A DNA stretch of 64,000 bases. Origin: Marinomonas communis. GTDB taxonomy: Bacteria; Pseudomonadota; Gammaproteobacteria; Pseudomonadales; Marinomonadaceae. The stretch covers positions 1 to 64,000 of the forward strand of contig NZ_SNZA01000001.1 in NCBI RefSeq assembly GCF_004363305.1. The letters are read 5' to 3'. Position numbers and translations under genes: made by a program. Below the pieces are notes generated by a model. It worked only from the letters and a program-made list of their open reading frames with translations. It was not told the DNA's origin and made no database searches. Positions 29,025-37,064 of the stretch are shown piece after piece (the stretch's first letter is position 1; each line of letters opens with the position of its first letter).

Positions 29025-30386
29025 GTGTATTGCGGTTTTGATTACGGTACCTCGAATTGTGCTCTCGGAATTTTGAAAGAAGGTAGGCCTGCTTTAGCTA
29101 GGCTAGAAGGGGAGCATTGCTATTTGCCTTCGACTGTTTACGCCATGAGTCGTGATTTGATTAGTGAAGCGGTAGCAAAAGGGTTGCCAGAACATTTTAA
29201 ATCAGAATTTATTGAAAGCCGCCGTGGGATTCTGAGTCGTGCTCGTAGGTTTCGTGTAGAGGAAGATTATGGTGTTGATGATCAGGTGCTATTTTTTGGT
29301 CGCGAAGCTTTCTCTGAATACTATCAATTTCCAGAAGACGGCTATTTTGTTAAATCGCCTAAGTCCTTCTTAGGCGGCTCCGGATTAAGGTCTGAGCACA
29401 TTGCTTTCTTCGAAGATATCGTCACGCTGATGATGCAAAATGTGAAGAAGGCATCAGAGCGTAGTTTGGGGGTTGATTTACGGCACACTGTTATTGGTCG
29501 TCCGGTGAACTTCCAAGGAATCAATGCCGAGGAAAGCAATCAACAGGCCTTAAATATTCTGTCGGTTGCAGCGCGTCGAGCGGGATTTGACAGTGTTGAA
29601 TTTCAGTTTGAACCCATTGCTGCAGGGTTAGATTTTGAGCGTAACCTAGATAAAGACCAGACGGTATTGGTTGTAGACATAGGTGGTGGTACAAGCGATT
29701 GCGCCATGGTTCGAATGGGGCCAAGCTATCGTGATCGATTAGATCGAACTGAGGATTTTCTTTCGTATACAGGTGAACGTGTCGGTGGTAACGATTTAGA
29801 TATTCAGTTAGCTGGACGTCAGATTATGCCTTTGTTTGGTATGGGGGCGGAGCTGAAGACCGGTTTGCCTATGCCAACACAGCTTTATTGGAATGCAGTC
29901 ACCACAAATGATGTCACAGCGCAGTCGACTTTTAATGGTCTTGAAACGAAACAGCAAATGGATCAATTACGCTTAGACATGGTCCTGCCTGCTTTGATGG
30001 ATCGCTTCAAAACCATGCGTGAACATAAGCACAATTTCCACATTGTCAAAGATGCTGAAGAATCCAAGATTAAGCTTTCAGAGCAAGAGAAAGTGAGTGT
30101 GGATTTAAGTTACATTGAAGATATGTTGAGCTTAGAGATTGGTAGAGAGCAATTTGCTCAATCGATCATTCACCCTGTCGAGAAAATGGTGACGCTGATG
30201 TTGGATGCTATAGAGCAAGCGGGTGAAAAGCCTGATGTGATCTATATGACGGGTGGCTCGGCCAAATCGCCAGTAGTTCAGGCTGCTGTGAGAGAGCACA
30301 TCGGCAACATCCCTTTGCTTGATGGCGACCACTTCGGTAGTGTTGCCAGTGGTTTGACCGTTTGGGCTGACCGTATATTCCGTTAG
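29025..30386 (+). CDS. yegD: Hsp70-family chaperone-like ATPase (YegD-like)
   Basis: An actin/Hsp70-fold ATPase without the usual peptide-binding domain. The phosphate-1 motif is FDYGTSNCALGIL at the N-terminus. The central motif DIGGGTSDCAMVRMG and the adenosine motif YMTGGSAKSPVVQAAV are present. At about 453 residues it matches E. coli YegD. GTG 29025 is chosen because AGATAGG at 29009-29015 has good spacing; a TTG at 29016 would be too close. Its substrate is unknown. No dnaJ or grpE lies nearby. Confidence 0.88.
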   Translation: MYCGFDYGTSNCALGILKEGRPALARLEGEHCYLPSTVYAMSRDLISEAVAKGLPEHFKSEFIESRRGILSRARRFRVEEDYGVDDQVLFFGREAFSEYYQFPEDGYFVKSPKSFLGGSGLRSEHIAFFEDIVTLMMQNVKKASERSLGVDLRHTVIGRPVNFQGINAEESNQQALNILSVAARRAGFDSVEFQFEPIAAGLDFERNLDKDQTVLVVDIGGGTSDCAMVRMGPSYRDRLDRTEDFLSYTGERVGGNDLDIQLAGRQIMPLFGMGAELKTGLPMPTQLYWNAVTTNDVTAQSTFNGLETKQQMDQLRLDMVLPALMDRFKTMREHKHNFHIVKDAEESKIKLSEQEKVSVDLSYIEDMLSLEIGREQFAQSIIHPVEKMVTLMLDAIEQAGEKPDVIYMTGGSAKSPVVQAAVREHIGNIPLLDGDHFGSVASGLTVWADRIFR

Positions 30387-30410
30387 CGGTCCTCCTCAAA
30401 GTCTTTTATA

Positions 30411-30446
30411 AAGGGATTAAGTCACAGGTAGCTCACTTAATCCCTT
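30411..30446. terminator. Perfect 12-bp inverted repeat between convergent genes
   Basis: AAGGGATTAAGT (30411-30422) and ACTTAATCCCTT (30435-30446) form a perfect 12-bp stem with a 12-base loop. It overlaps the last codons of the DUF2069 gene. No clear T-run follows on either strand, so termination is plausible by position only. Confidence 0.5.
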
Positions 30447-30821
30447 CCAGCGCGCATACAACATTCCAAGGCAAAACAAACCAGCCCCAAGCAAGGCTTC
30501 GCTCATGCCGATAGGCCAAAGTGTAGGGTGAAACCAATGTGTCACTCCAGCGGTGAAGTAGAATAAACTGATGAAACAGATGCCGATGGCGCCTTTGTAG
30601 CTGCCATTGATATTGCCCCAAAGAGATAAAGCTAGTGGTAATAAGACTGCGCTTAATAAAAGCAGAGGGTGTTGTAGCTCAATTTCAGACAAAACAAGAT
30701 GCCACCAGATCAAAACGAGCATTAGGCCAATATGATTCAATATCAGGATAGGGCGATAAGAGCGACATAGACCTTGATAGTGCAGCTGTTCGGATGCGGA
30801 GATTGAAAATCGTTTTGCCAT
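30417..30821 (-). CDS. DUF2069 membrane protein
   Basis: A 134-residue integral membrane protein with four hydrophobic helices (ILILNHIGLMLVLIWWHLVL; LLLLSAVLLPLALSLW; GICFISLFYFTAGVTHW; SEALLGAGLFCLGMLYAR). It fits the DUF2069 family. That family is commonly next to wrbA and the ArsC-like gene in Pseudomonas, as here. Function unknown. Its 3' end overlaps a 12-bp inverted repeat. Confidence 0.82.
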   Translation of the reverse strand: MAKRFSISASEQLHYQGLCRSYRPILILNHIGLMLVLIWWHLVLSEIELQHPLLLLSAVLLPLALSLWGNINGSYKGAIGICFISLFYFTAGVTHWFHPTLWPIGMSEALLGAGLFCLGMLYARWKGLSELPVT

Positions 30822-30851
30822 GGCTTAGTTCGATGCTTAATCAATAATTAA

Positions 30852-30880
30852 GCGAGCTATAATACTTTCTAATAGCTCGC
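30852..30880 (-). terminator. Possible terminator or attenuator between wrbA and the DUF2069 gene
   Basis: GCGAGCTAT (30852-30860) pairs with ATAGCTCGC (30872-30880) over an 11-base loop. On the minus strand it is followed by TTAATTATT, a broken U-tract. It lies between two genes of the same direction. Confidence 0.45.
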
Positions 30881-30920
30881 CATGTATTGATTTAGGTCGT
30901 ATTGAGCGTGGTGAAATGAC

Positions 30921-31523
30921 TCAGCGTTTCTTTAGCTTAATAGCCAATTCGGCAATGCGTTGGCCTTGAGCTTCACACAATGCAATTTCTTCGTCACTTA
31001 GGCCAGTGTATTGGGTGTGGGGAGCAAAATGAGTCACACCATAAGGTGTACCGCCTGTAGCCGTGTGTATCAGGTCTTTGTTTTTATAGGGTAGCCCAGC
31101 CCAAATCATACCGTGGTGAAGTAATGGGATCATCATGGATTGAATGGTCATTTCGTGACCGCCGTGCATGGTGCTTGCGCTGGCGAAACCACATGCAGGC
31201 TTGTCCGCTAATTGGCCGCTCATCCATATAGGGCTCGTCTGATCGAGCATCAATTTTACGGGTGCCGCCATGCTGCCAAAATAAGAGGGGGAGCCAATGG
31301 CTAGGCCATCGCACGCCGCAAAATCCTCAACCTCGCAGTACGGATAGCCATCTTCTGGCAGTGCAGGGCTCGTTTGCTCATGGCTAAATGAGGCTTCGGG
31401 CAGTTGGCGAATGACGGCATGAGCATTAGGTACTTTTTGTACGCCACGAGCAATGTGTTTAGCCATGGCGGCTACAGAGCCATGGCGAGAGTAAAACACA
31501 ACCAGAATATTGGCTTGGCTCAT
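30921..31523 (-). CDS. wrbA: NAD(P)H:quinone oxidoreductase, WrbA family flavodoxin-like
   Basis: A flavodoxin-fold enzyme that reduces quinones by two electrons and protects from oxidative stress. The FMN-binding N-terminus is VVFYSRHGSVAAMAKHIARGV. The family features GSPSYFGSMAAPVKLMLDQT and FASASTMHGGHEMTIQSM follow. Length of 200 residues is normal. Its start overlaps the stop of the ArsC-like gene by four bases, so the pair is translationally coupled. Confidence 0.93.
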   Translation of the reverse strand: MSQANILVVFYSRHGSVAAMAKHIARGVQKVPNAHAVIRQLPEASFSHEQTSPALPEDGYPYCEVEDFAACDGLAIGSPSYFGSMAAPVKLMLDQTSPIWMSGQLADKPACGFASASTMHGGHEMTIQSMMIPLLHHGMIWAGLPYKNKDLIHTATGGTPYGVTHFAPHTQYTGLSDEEIALCEAQGQRIAELAIKLKKR

Positions 31524-31867
31524 GAGAATAGCTCAAGTACGGATTCTGGCGGGCGACCAATTTTCGCTTTGTCATTATGAATAACGATTGGGCGCTCAAT
31601 CAGCTTCGGGTTTGCTGTTATGGCTTCAATTAATGCGTCTTCATTGGACTCTGACTTAAGGTCTAGTTCTTTGTAGATGTCTTCTTTAGTACGCATAAGC
31701 TCACGAGCTGATGCCATACCAAGTTGGTTAAGCAGAGTTTTGATTGTTTCGTTTGAAGGGGGAGTTTGAAGATACAAAACAACTTCTGGCGAAATGCCTT
31801 GTTGCTCAAGAAGAGCTAATGTTTCACGGGACTTTGAGCAGCGCGGATTATGGTAAATTGTTGTCAT
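31520..31867 (-). CDS. ArsC-family (thioredoxin-fold) arsenate-reductase-like protein
   Basis: A 115-residue protein starting MTTIYHNPRCSKSRETL, with the conserved catalytic cysteine at C10 and following Arg/Ser residues. PPSNETIKTLLNQLG and PKLIERPIVI match the ArsC/Spx-like glutaredoxin fold. No arsenic-resistance genes (arsR, arsB) are nearby, and coupling to wrbA is conserved, so a general redox role is as likely as arsenate reduction. Confidence 0.88.
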   Translation of the reverse strand: MTTIYHNPRCSKSRETLALLEQQGISPEVVLYLQTPPSNETIKTLLNQLGMASARELMRTKEDIYKELDLKSESNEDALIEAITANPKLIERPIVIHNDKAKIGRPPESVLELFS

Positions 31868-31914
31868 GTTGACCTCAGTAAAGGCTTAGGTTTTGTCTTA
31901 GCTGTGGATCAGAT

Positions 31915-31950
31915 AAGGCAGCAAGCCAAGTAGTTTTAGCCTGCCGCCTT
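31915..31950 (-). terminator. Structured 3' hairpin after proS
   Basis: The segments 31938-31950 and 31915-31927 form a 13-bp stem when read as minus-strand RNA, with three G-U pairs and a 10-base loop. On the plus strand the same three positions are mismatches, so the structure fits proS-direction RNA. No U-tract follows, so termination is uncertain. Confidence 0.45.
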
Positions 31951-31960
31951 TGATTTAAGA

Positions 31961-33688
31961 TTACGCTAATTTTTGCTGAATGAACGTTAAGGCATCTGCT
32001 ACAGCAACGTCTTCACCGTCACCAGTTTCACGGCTCTTGTATTCAAGAGTACCTTCTTTTAGGCCGCGATCACCTACGACAATGCGATGCGGAATGCCAA
32101 GTAATTCACAATCTGCAAACTTAACGCCAGGGCGTTCTTTACGGTCATCAAGGATGACATCAATGCCTTGTGCAAGCAGTGAGTTATAAAGCTCATCACA
32201 AGCCTCTTTAACAGACTCAGACTTCTCGTAGTTCATGCCTACGATAGCTACTTCAAAAGGTGCGATGGCTAGCGGCCATTTAATACCTTTTTCATCAAAG
32301 TTCTGCTCGATGGCTGCTGCGACAATACGAGAGACGCCGATGCCGTAACAACCCATGTGCATCACCTGAGCTTTACCGTTTTCATCTAGCACCGTAGCTT
32401 TCATCGCTTCAGAGTAAGTTTGACCAAGTTGGAAAATATGACCTACTTCGATGCCGCGTTTAATCACAATGGAGCCTTGGCCGTCAGGAGATGGATCGCC
32501 TTCAACCACGTTGCGGATATCTGCCACTTCAAAGTCATCACAATCGCGGCCCCAGTTTAGGCCGGTGAAGTGGTAGTCGTCTTTATTTGCACCGGCACAG
32601 AAATCAGAAATCACAGCAGCGGAACGATCAACAACTACTTTTACGCCTGCTTCTTTTAGGCCGCGAGGTCCGATAGAGCCAGGTTGACAGCCAATTTTGG
32701 CAACAATATCTGCTTCGGAAGCAAATTCGAATGGCACAACAGCGCCCTTAAGTTTTTCTACTTTGATCTCGTTGATAGTGTGATCACCGCGTAGAACCAA
32801 AGCGATAATCGTGTTCTCACCTTCTTCATCAACACCTTTGATAAGCATGGTTTTAACCGTCTTCTCAACAGGTAGTTTCAAAAATTCAGCGACAGCTGCA
32901 ATGGTTTTGCAGTTTGGTGTATACACTTCTTCGATTTCTTGAGTGGCTGCATCGGGCGTTGATTTCAGGCTAACGGCTTCAGCAAGTTCTACGTTCGCGG
33001 CAAAGTCTGACGTATCGCTAAATGCGATATCATCTTCGCCTGAATCCGCTAACACATGGAATTCATGTGAGTAAGCACCACCAATAGAGCCTGTATCCGC
33101 GCGAACTGGACGGTAATCAAGGCCAATGCGGTCGAATACGTTGCAGTATGCTTGGTGCATAATGTCGTAAGTTGATTGCAAGCACTCTTGAGTAGCGTGG
33201 AACGTGTAGGCGTCTTTCATCACAAATTCACGTGAGCGCATCACACCAAAACGAGGGCGTACCTCATCACGAAATTTAGTCTGGATTTGGAAGACGTTTA
33301 GCGGCAACTGTTTGTAGCTTGTTAGCTCGTTGCGAGCGATGTCCGTGATAACTTCTTCGTGAGTTGGGCCAAGGCAATAATCGCGATCGTGGCGATCTTT
33401 CATACGAAGCAGCTCTGGGCCGTATTTCTGCCAGCGTCCAGTTTCTTGCCACAACTCCGCTGGCTGTACCCCAGGCATGATGACTTCAAGTGAGCCTGCT
33501 TTTTGCATTTCTTCACGAACGATGTTCTCGATCTTGCGAAACACTTTCACGCCAGTGGGTAGCCAAGTGTATAGGCCTTTAGATACTTGGCGGATCATGC
33601 CCGCACGGATCATTAGCTGGTGGCTCGCGACGACCGCATCAGATGGGGCGTCACGAAGAGTAGAAAAAAGATAGTTGCTTGCGCGCAT
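31961..33688 (-). CDS. proS: Prolyl-tRNA synthetase (bacterial type with editing insertion)
   Basis: Charges tRNA-Pro. The class II core shows motif 1 and 2 segments ([37 protein letters not shown]) and motif 3 ([18 protein letters not shown]). The insertion between motifs 2 and 3 (about 225-405, with [19 protein letters not shown] and [14 protein letters not shown]) is the YbaK-like editing domain that removes mischarged alanine. A C-terminal anticodon-binding domain ([21 protein letters not shown]) closes it. Length 575 residues. It is 33 bases downstream of the SMP-30 gene. Confidence 0.97.
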   Translation of the reverse strand: MRASNYLFSTLRDAPSDAVVASHQLMIRAGMIRQVSKGLYTWLPTGVKVFRKIENIVREEMQKAGSLEVIMPGVQPAELWQETGRWQKYGPELLRMKDRHDRDYCLGPTHEEVITDIARNELTSYKQLPLNVFQIQTKFRDEVRPRFGVMRSREFVMKDAYTFHATQECLQSTYDIMHQAYCNVFDRIGLDYRPVRADTGSIGGAYSHEFHVLADSGEDDIAFSDTSDFAANVELAEAVSLKSTPDAATQEIEEVYTPNCKTIAAVAEFLKLPVEKTVKTMLIKGVDEEGENTIIALVLRGDHTINEIKVEKLKGAVVPFEFASEADIVAKIGCQPGSIGPRGLKEAGVKVVVDRSAAVISDFCAGANKDDYHFTGLNWGRDCDDFEVADIRNVVEGDPSPDGQGSIVIKRGIEVGHIFQLGQTYSEAMKATVLDENGKAQVMHMGCYGIGVSRIVAAAIEQNFDEKGIKWPLAIAPFEVAIVGMNYEKSESVKEACDELYNSLLAQGIDVILDDRKERPGVKFADCELLGIPHRIVVGDRGLKEGTLEYKSRETGDGEDVAVADALTFIQQKLA

Positions 33689-33721
33689 AATATGTCGTCT
33701 TTCTAAAAATAAGTGATGAAA

Positions 33722-34591
33722 TTAACCCGCAAAGCGGAATTCAATTTGGCCTTCATTTTCAACATCTAAGGCGAAGATGCCGCCGGCTTGAGGGAATTGC
33801 TCAAGCTCTGCGTCTGTTTGTGCTGCTCGGCAAGTAGATACAAACAATGTCTTCATATCTTCGCCGCCAAAAGCCACCATCGTTGGGTACGTCGCAGGCA
33901 GCGGGTATTCTGCTAGGATTTGACCCTCAGGGCTGATTTTTACTACACGTTGGCCTTGGTAAAGTGCCGACCAGTAGTTGCCGTCTGCATCAACAGCTGC
34001 GCCATCTGGGCGTCCATTGCCACGAGGAAACTCGATAAAAGTGCGCTTGTTAGTCGCTTCACCAGTTGTTACATCATAATCAAATTTGTAAACGATGTGG
34101 TTTGGTGTATCTGAGTAATACATGGTTTTTTGATCTGGTGAAAAAGCTAGGCCATTAGATGTCCATGCCGCTTGATCCAGTAGGCGTTGTTGGCCTTTTT
34201 CAAACTGATATAAACCGCCAAGGAAGGCATCTTTTGGAGAGTACATTGTGCCAGCTAAAAAGCGGCCTGCAGGGTCACAGCGGCCATCGTTGAAGCGCGT
34301 GGTTTTTTGATCGTAGTCCGCTTGCCAGTATGACACTAGTGGCGCGTTAAAGTCTGCGAATGTGTAGACACCCGATCGAAACGCGGCGATAAATCCGCCG
34401 TTGTTGGTCAATGAAAAACAGCCGATTTCTTCTTCGAATCTACGAACTGAATGGTCACCAGATTGAGTGTTGTAGGCGTGCAATTCAAAGGAATCGATGT
34501 CAACAAAGTATAGAGTCTGAGTTTGTTCATCCCAGCGAGGGCACTCTGCGAGTTTGGCTTGTGCGTCTAGGACACAACGCATTTCCGTCAT
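33722..34591 (-). CDS. SMP-30/gluconolactonase-family hydrolase
   Basis: A six-bladed beta-propeller metal-dependent lactonase family member of 289 residues. Likely metal ligands are the Glu in AECPRWDEQTQTLYFVDID, the Asn in WTSNGLAFSPDQKTMYYSD and the Asp in GRPDGAAVDADGNYWSALY. Substrates in this family are sugar lactones such as gluconolactone, but no sugar-use operon lies beside it. It is upstream of proS on the same strand and divergent from the HIT gene. The specific substrate cannot be read from sequence. Confidence 0.9.
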   Translation of the reverse strand: MTEMRCVLDAQAKLAECPRWDEQTQTLYFVDIDSFELHAYNTQSGDHSVRRFEEEIGCFSLTNNGGFIAAFRSGVYTFADFNAPLVSYWQADYDQKTTRFNDGRCDPAGRFLAGTMYSPKDAFLGGLYQFEKGQQRLLDQAAWTSNGLAFSPDQKTMYYSDTPNHIVYKFDYDVTTGEATNKRTFIEFPRGNGRPDGAAVDADGNYWSALYQGQRVVKISPEGQILAEYPLPATYPTMVAFGGEDMKTLFVSTCRAAQTDAELEQFPQAGGIFALDVENEGQIEFRFAG

Positions 34592-34676
34592 GGGAACTCC
34601 AAGTCGTAGGGTAAGATTAAAAATAGAATGCTATAGTGCTTATGTAAGGCCATAAAGTAAATAGGAAGTCGGTTAC

Positions 34677-35105
34677 ATGTTTGAATTAGATGCCGTTTTG
34701 CAGAAAGATTCTGTTCTGATTGGTGATCTTAAGCTTTGCCAGGTTAGGCTTATAAATAATCGCAATGCTCCATGGGTGATCTTGGTGCCTAAAAGAGCCT
34801 ATGTTGAGGAAATTCATCAGCTGGATCATTCGGATCGTATTCAGCTGATGGCAGAAAGTTGCCTTATGGCGGAAACAATGCAGGACCTTTTTTCCCCTGA
34901 TAAATTAAATGTTGCCGCTATAGGTAACAAGGTTCGTCAATTGCATCTTCATCACGTGGCCCGTTTTGAGGCTGATGAGTGCTGGCCAGAGCCTGTTTGG
35001 GGTAAAATTTCGTCGAAGCACTATTCTGATCAAGAATTGGCCGATATTTTGCAAAAGTTTAAACGATTGCTTGGTGATGAGCTTATCGAGCCATGTAATG
35101 GCTAA
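34677..35105 (+). CDS. HIT-family nucleotide-binding protein
   Basis: A 142-residue histidine-triad protein. The nucleotide-binding part is APWVILVPKRAYVEEIHQL. The catalytic segment reads KVRQLHLHHVARF, a variant in which the first triad position is Gln, as in several HIT proteins found beside proS. Members hydrolyse or transfer nucleoside phosphoramidates or dinucleotides; the exact activity is unknown. AGGAAG precedes the ATG. Confidence 0.85.
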   Translation: MFELDAVLQKDSVLIGDLKLCQVRLINNRNAPWVILVPKRAYVEEIHQLDHSDRIQLMAESCLMAETMQDLFSPDKLNVAAIGNKVRQLHLHHVARFEADECWPEPVWGKISSKHYSDQELADILQKFKRLLGDELIEPCNG

Positions 35106-35184
35106 GTAAGGTAGTGTCAGAATAGGCTTATTCAAACTCCTCATGGTTGGCATCGCATCCATACAACATTAGGACATTCGAAGT

Positions 35185-36879
35185 ATGAGTATTAGACGAA
35201 GAAAAAAAGCAGTTAATAAGGTAGTAAAGCTACTAAATTTAGCGACGTCGACTAATTCTAGTGAATCCGCAATGGCGTTGCGTCATGCGGAATCCATCAT
35301 TCTTCAAAACGGACTATCCCAAGGGGATATTCCTATGTATCAATTATGTGATAGAGCGATGCTGTTCAAAGTAAGCTGGAATGGCCAGCCTCGCCATACA
35401 AAAGTAGAGAAGCCAACAACGACTTCTGAATCCTTTGCTCAACGTCGCTTTAGTGAGAAGCCAGCGGATGCAAGTCGAGCTTATGCAGGAGCAAAAACTA
35501 TCTTAGACGATATAGACGAGGCAGCTGAAGATTTAGCTACGGCAGAGCCAGCAGAAGTTTTTACTTCTGAGTTTGAGGCGAACCAGGACGCTGTTGGTGA
35601 CGACGTTTCGGAAATGTCTTCAACTGAAGTTGAAGCTGAGAAAGCAGAAGATGTGGCTGAATCTGAAGAGTGTGTTGAAATGGAACTTGATCTTGAGAAC
35701 GTAGATCTGTCGGTTGATGCATCTGTTGACCAAAATGTGGATCAGCAAGCAGATACGGAAGAAGTATTTTCCGAACCTCTTAGAGAAGAAAAAGTGTTCA
35801 CTCATGACAATGTGATTAATGCAGCGAATGCCTTTAGGCCGACTGGGGAACAGTTTAAAGAAACTCTCCGTAACCAATATGCGTCAAGCAATCCTGAAGT
35901 GCCTTTTGAGGAAGATGCTTATTGGGCAAAAGTGCATGGCTTGCTAATGGATTTTGATGAATCCGAAATTTTGGTAGAGATGGACGGGCTGGAAGGCCAG
36001 CTAACGTTGGCTCAAGAGGCGCTTAAAGCGAAACGTAGCGAGCGTGCTGCCGTTGAGCAAGAAGAACTAAAGGAGAGAACGGAGCGGGCGCGCATTGAAC
36101 AAAGCTTCGAAGAAGCCATCGAGCGTGCGTTTCAAGCAAGGGCGAGAGCCTACGAAGCATGGGAGTCGAAAAGAGCGCAGATGCGAATGGATTCTATGCG
36201 CGCTGAGCAAGATGCTCAGCAAGGTTTTTCCGAGCTGTCTGAGCGTTTAACTGCATGCAAGGAGCAGTATTCACAGCATTTGCAGCTAAAAGAGGATTAC
36301 CGTGCTGCGAAAATCATGCATGAGCTACGTCGTCACCTTGCTTTGGCAGCCAAAGGCGATGAACAAGCCGCTCAATCCTATGACACGGTGATTGCAATTA
36401 TGTCAGAGAGTGAGCTTTCACTTAGAGACCTTGAGTTCTCGGATATACGTAACAAAAGTCTATTTATACGACTGTTAGAGCGAGAGGCGGCCCAGATCGC
36501 AGATGTGCATGATCGTGAAATGTACACTGAGGAAATGCTGGATAAGTTTTTAATGGCAAGCCGACAATCGCAGCCATCCAAAGCATCTGAAAACCCTATT
36601 GAAAGGGTTGAGCGACTTTTAAAAAGTATTGAGGGTGTAGGGCATTTTGAAAGTCAAAAGGTGATCGAACAGGTGCTTGCTTTAATGGAGTCTCACCAGG
36701 TCAGTGTTCGAGATCTTGATTATGGCTGCATCAATAAATACTCAGTGTTTATTTGTTTGATAAATTGGGAGGCTGAGCAAATCCACTCTTTGTCAGAACG
36801 CGAAAAGTTCACTTCATCAATTTTAGAAGAGTACGTTCAATATTCTGTTACGAATCCGCGCTCATCGCAAAAAGCCTAA
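35185..36879 (+). CDS. DUF2786-like coiled-coil protein with internal repeats, unknown function
   Basis: A 564-residue protein with no signal or membrane segment. Residues about 8-55 (KVVKLLNLATSTNSSESAM, ILQNGLSQGDIP) match the DUF2786 pattern. Residues about 90-215 are strongly acidic. Residues about 265-380 are Glu/Arg/Ala-rich and likely coiled coil. Two C-terminal modules (about 375-465 and 471-555) are related to each other, with 19 identities over 54 ungapped residues around LRDLEFSDI and VRDLDYGCI, and faintly echo the N-terminal domain. It stands alone between the HIT gene and a terminator. I do not recognise its function. Confidence 0.75.
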   Translation: MSIRRRKKAVNKVVKLLNLATSTNSSESAMALRHAESIILQNGLSQGDIPMYQLCDRAMLFKVSWNGQPRHTKVEKPTTTSESFAQRRFSEKPADASRAYAGAKTILDDIDEAAEDLATAEPAEVFTSEFEANQDAVGDDVSEMSSTEVEAEKAEDVAESEECVEMELDLENVDLSVDASVDQNVDQQADTEEVFSEPLREEKVFTHDNVINAANAFRPTGEQFKETLRNQYASSNPEVPFEEDAYWAKVHGLLMDFDESEILVEMDGLEGQLTLAQEALKAKRSERAAVEQEELKERTERARIEQSFEEAIERAFQARARAYEAWESKRAQMRMDSMRAEQDAQQGFSELSERLTACKEQYSQHLQLKEDYRAAKIMHELRRHLALAAKGDEQAAQSYDTVIAIMSESELSLRDLEFSDIRNKSLFIRLLEREAAQIADVHDREMYTEEMLDKFLMASRQSQPSKASENPIERVERLLKSIEGVGHFESQKVIEQVLALMESHQVSVRDLDYGCINKYSVFICLINWEAEQIHSLSEREKFTSSILEEYVQYSVTNPRSSQKA

Positions 36880-36901
36880 TTGCAAAAAAGACGATTTTCA
36901 T

Positions 36902-36940
36902 AAAGCCCGTATGCTAGTGCTGCTGTCATACGGGCTTTTT
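36902..36940 (+). terminator. Intrinsic terminator after the DUF2786-like gene
   Basis: AAAGCCCGTATG (36902-36913) pairs perfectly with CATACGGGCTTT (36927-36938) over a 13-base loop, and the T-run extends to 36940. Confidence 0.85.
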
Positions 36941-37064
36941 CTATATTGATACCATGAATGTGCGGTATATTTGGTGAAAATTTTGCTTTTGCCTTTCAAA
37001 GCTAGTTCGCTTCTTTTAACATTCTGCTTCCACATAAAAATATAATACTCAGCAGGAGAGTCGC

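Noticed and set aside
31520-31867. ArsC-like gene as part of an arsenic-resistance island
   Set aside because: No arsR, arsB or acr3 is nearby; the gene is coupled to wrbA in a conserved housekeeping arrangement.
37041-37046. TATAAT before fumA as a -10 box
   Set aside because: The implied start would fall on the AGGAGA ribosome site at 37054-37059, and the best -35-like sequence is 19-20 bases away.
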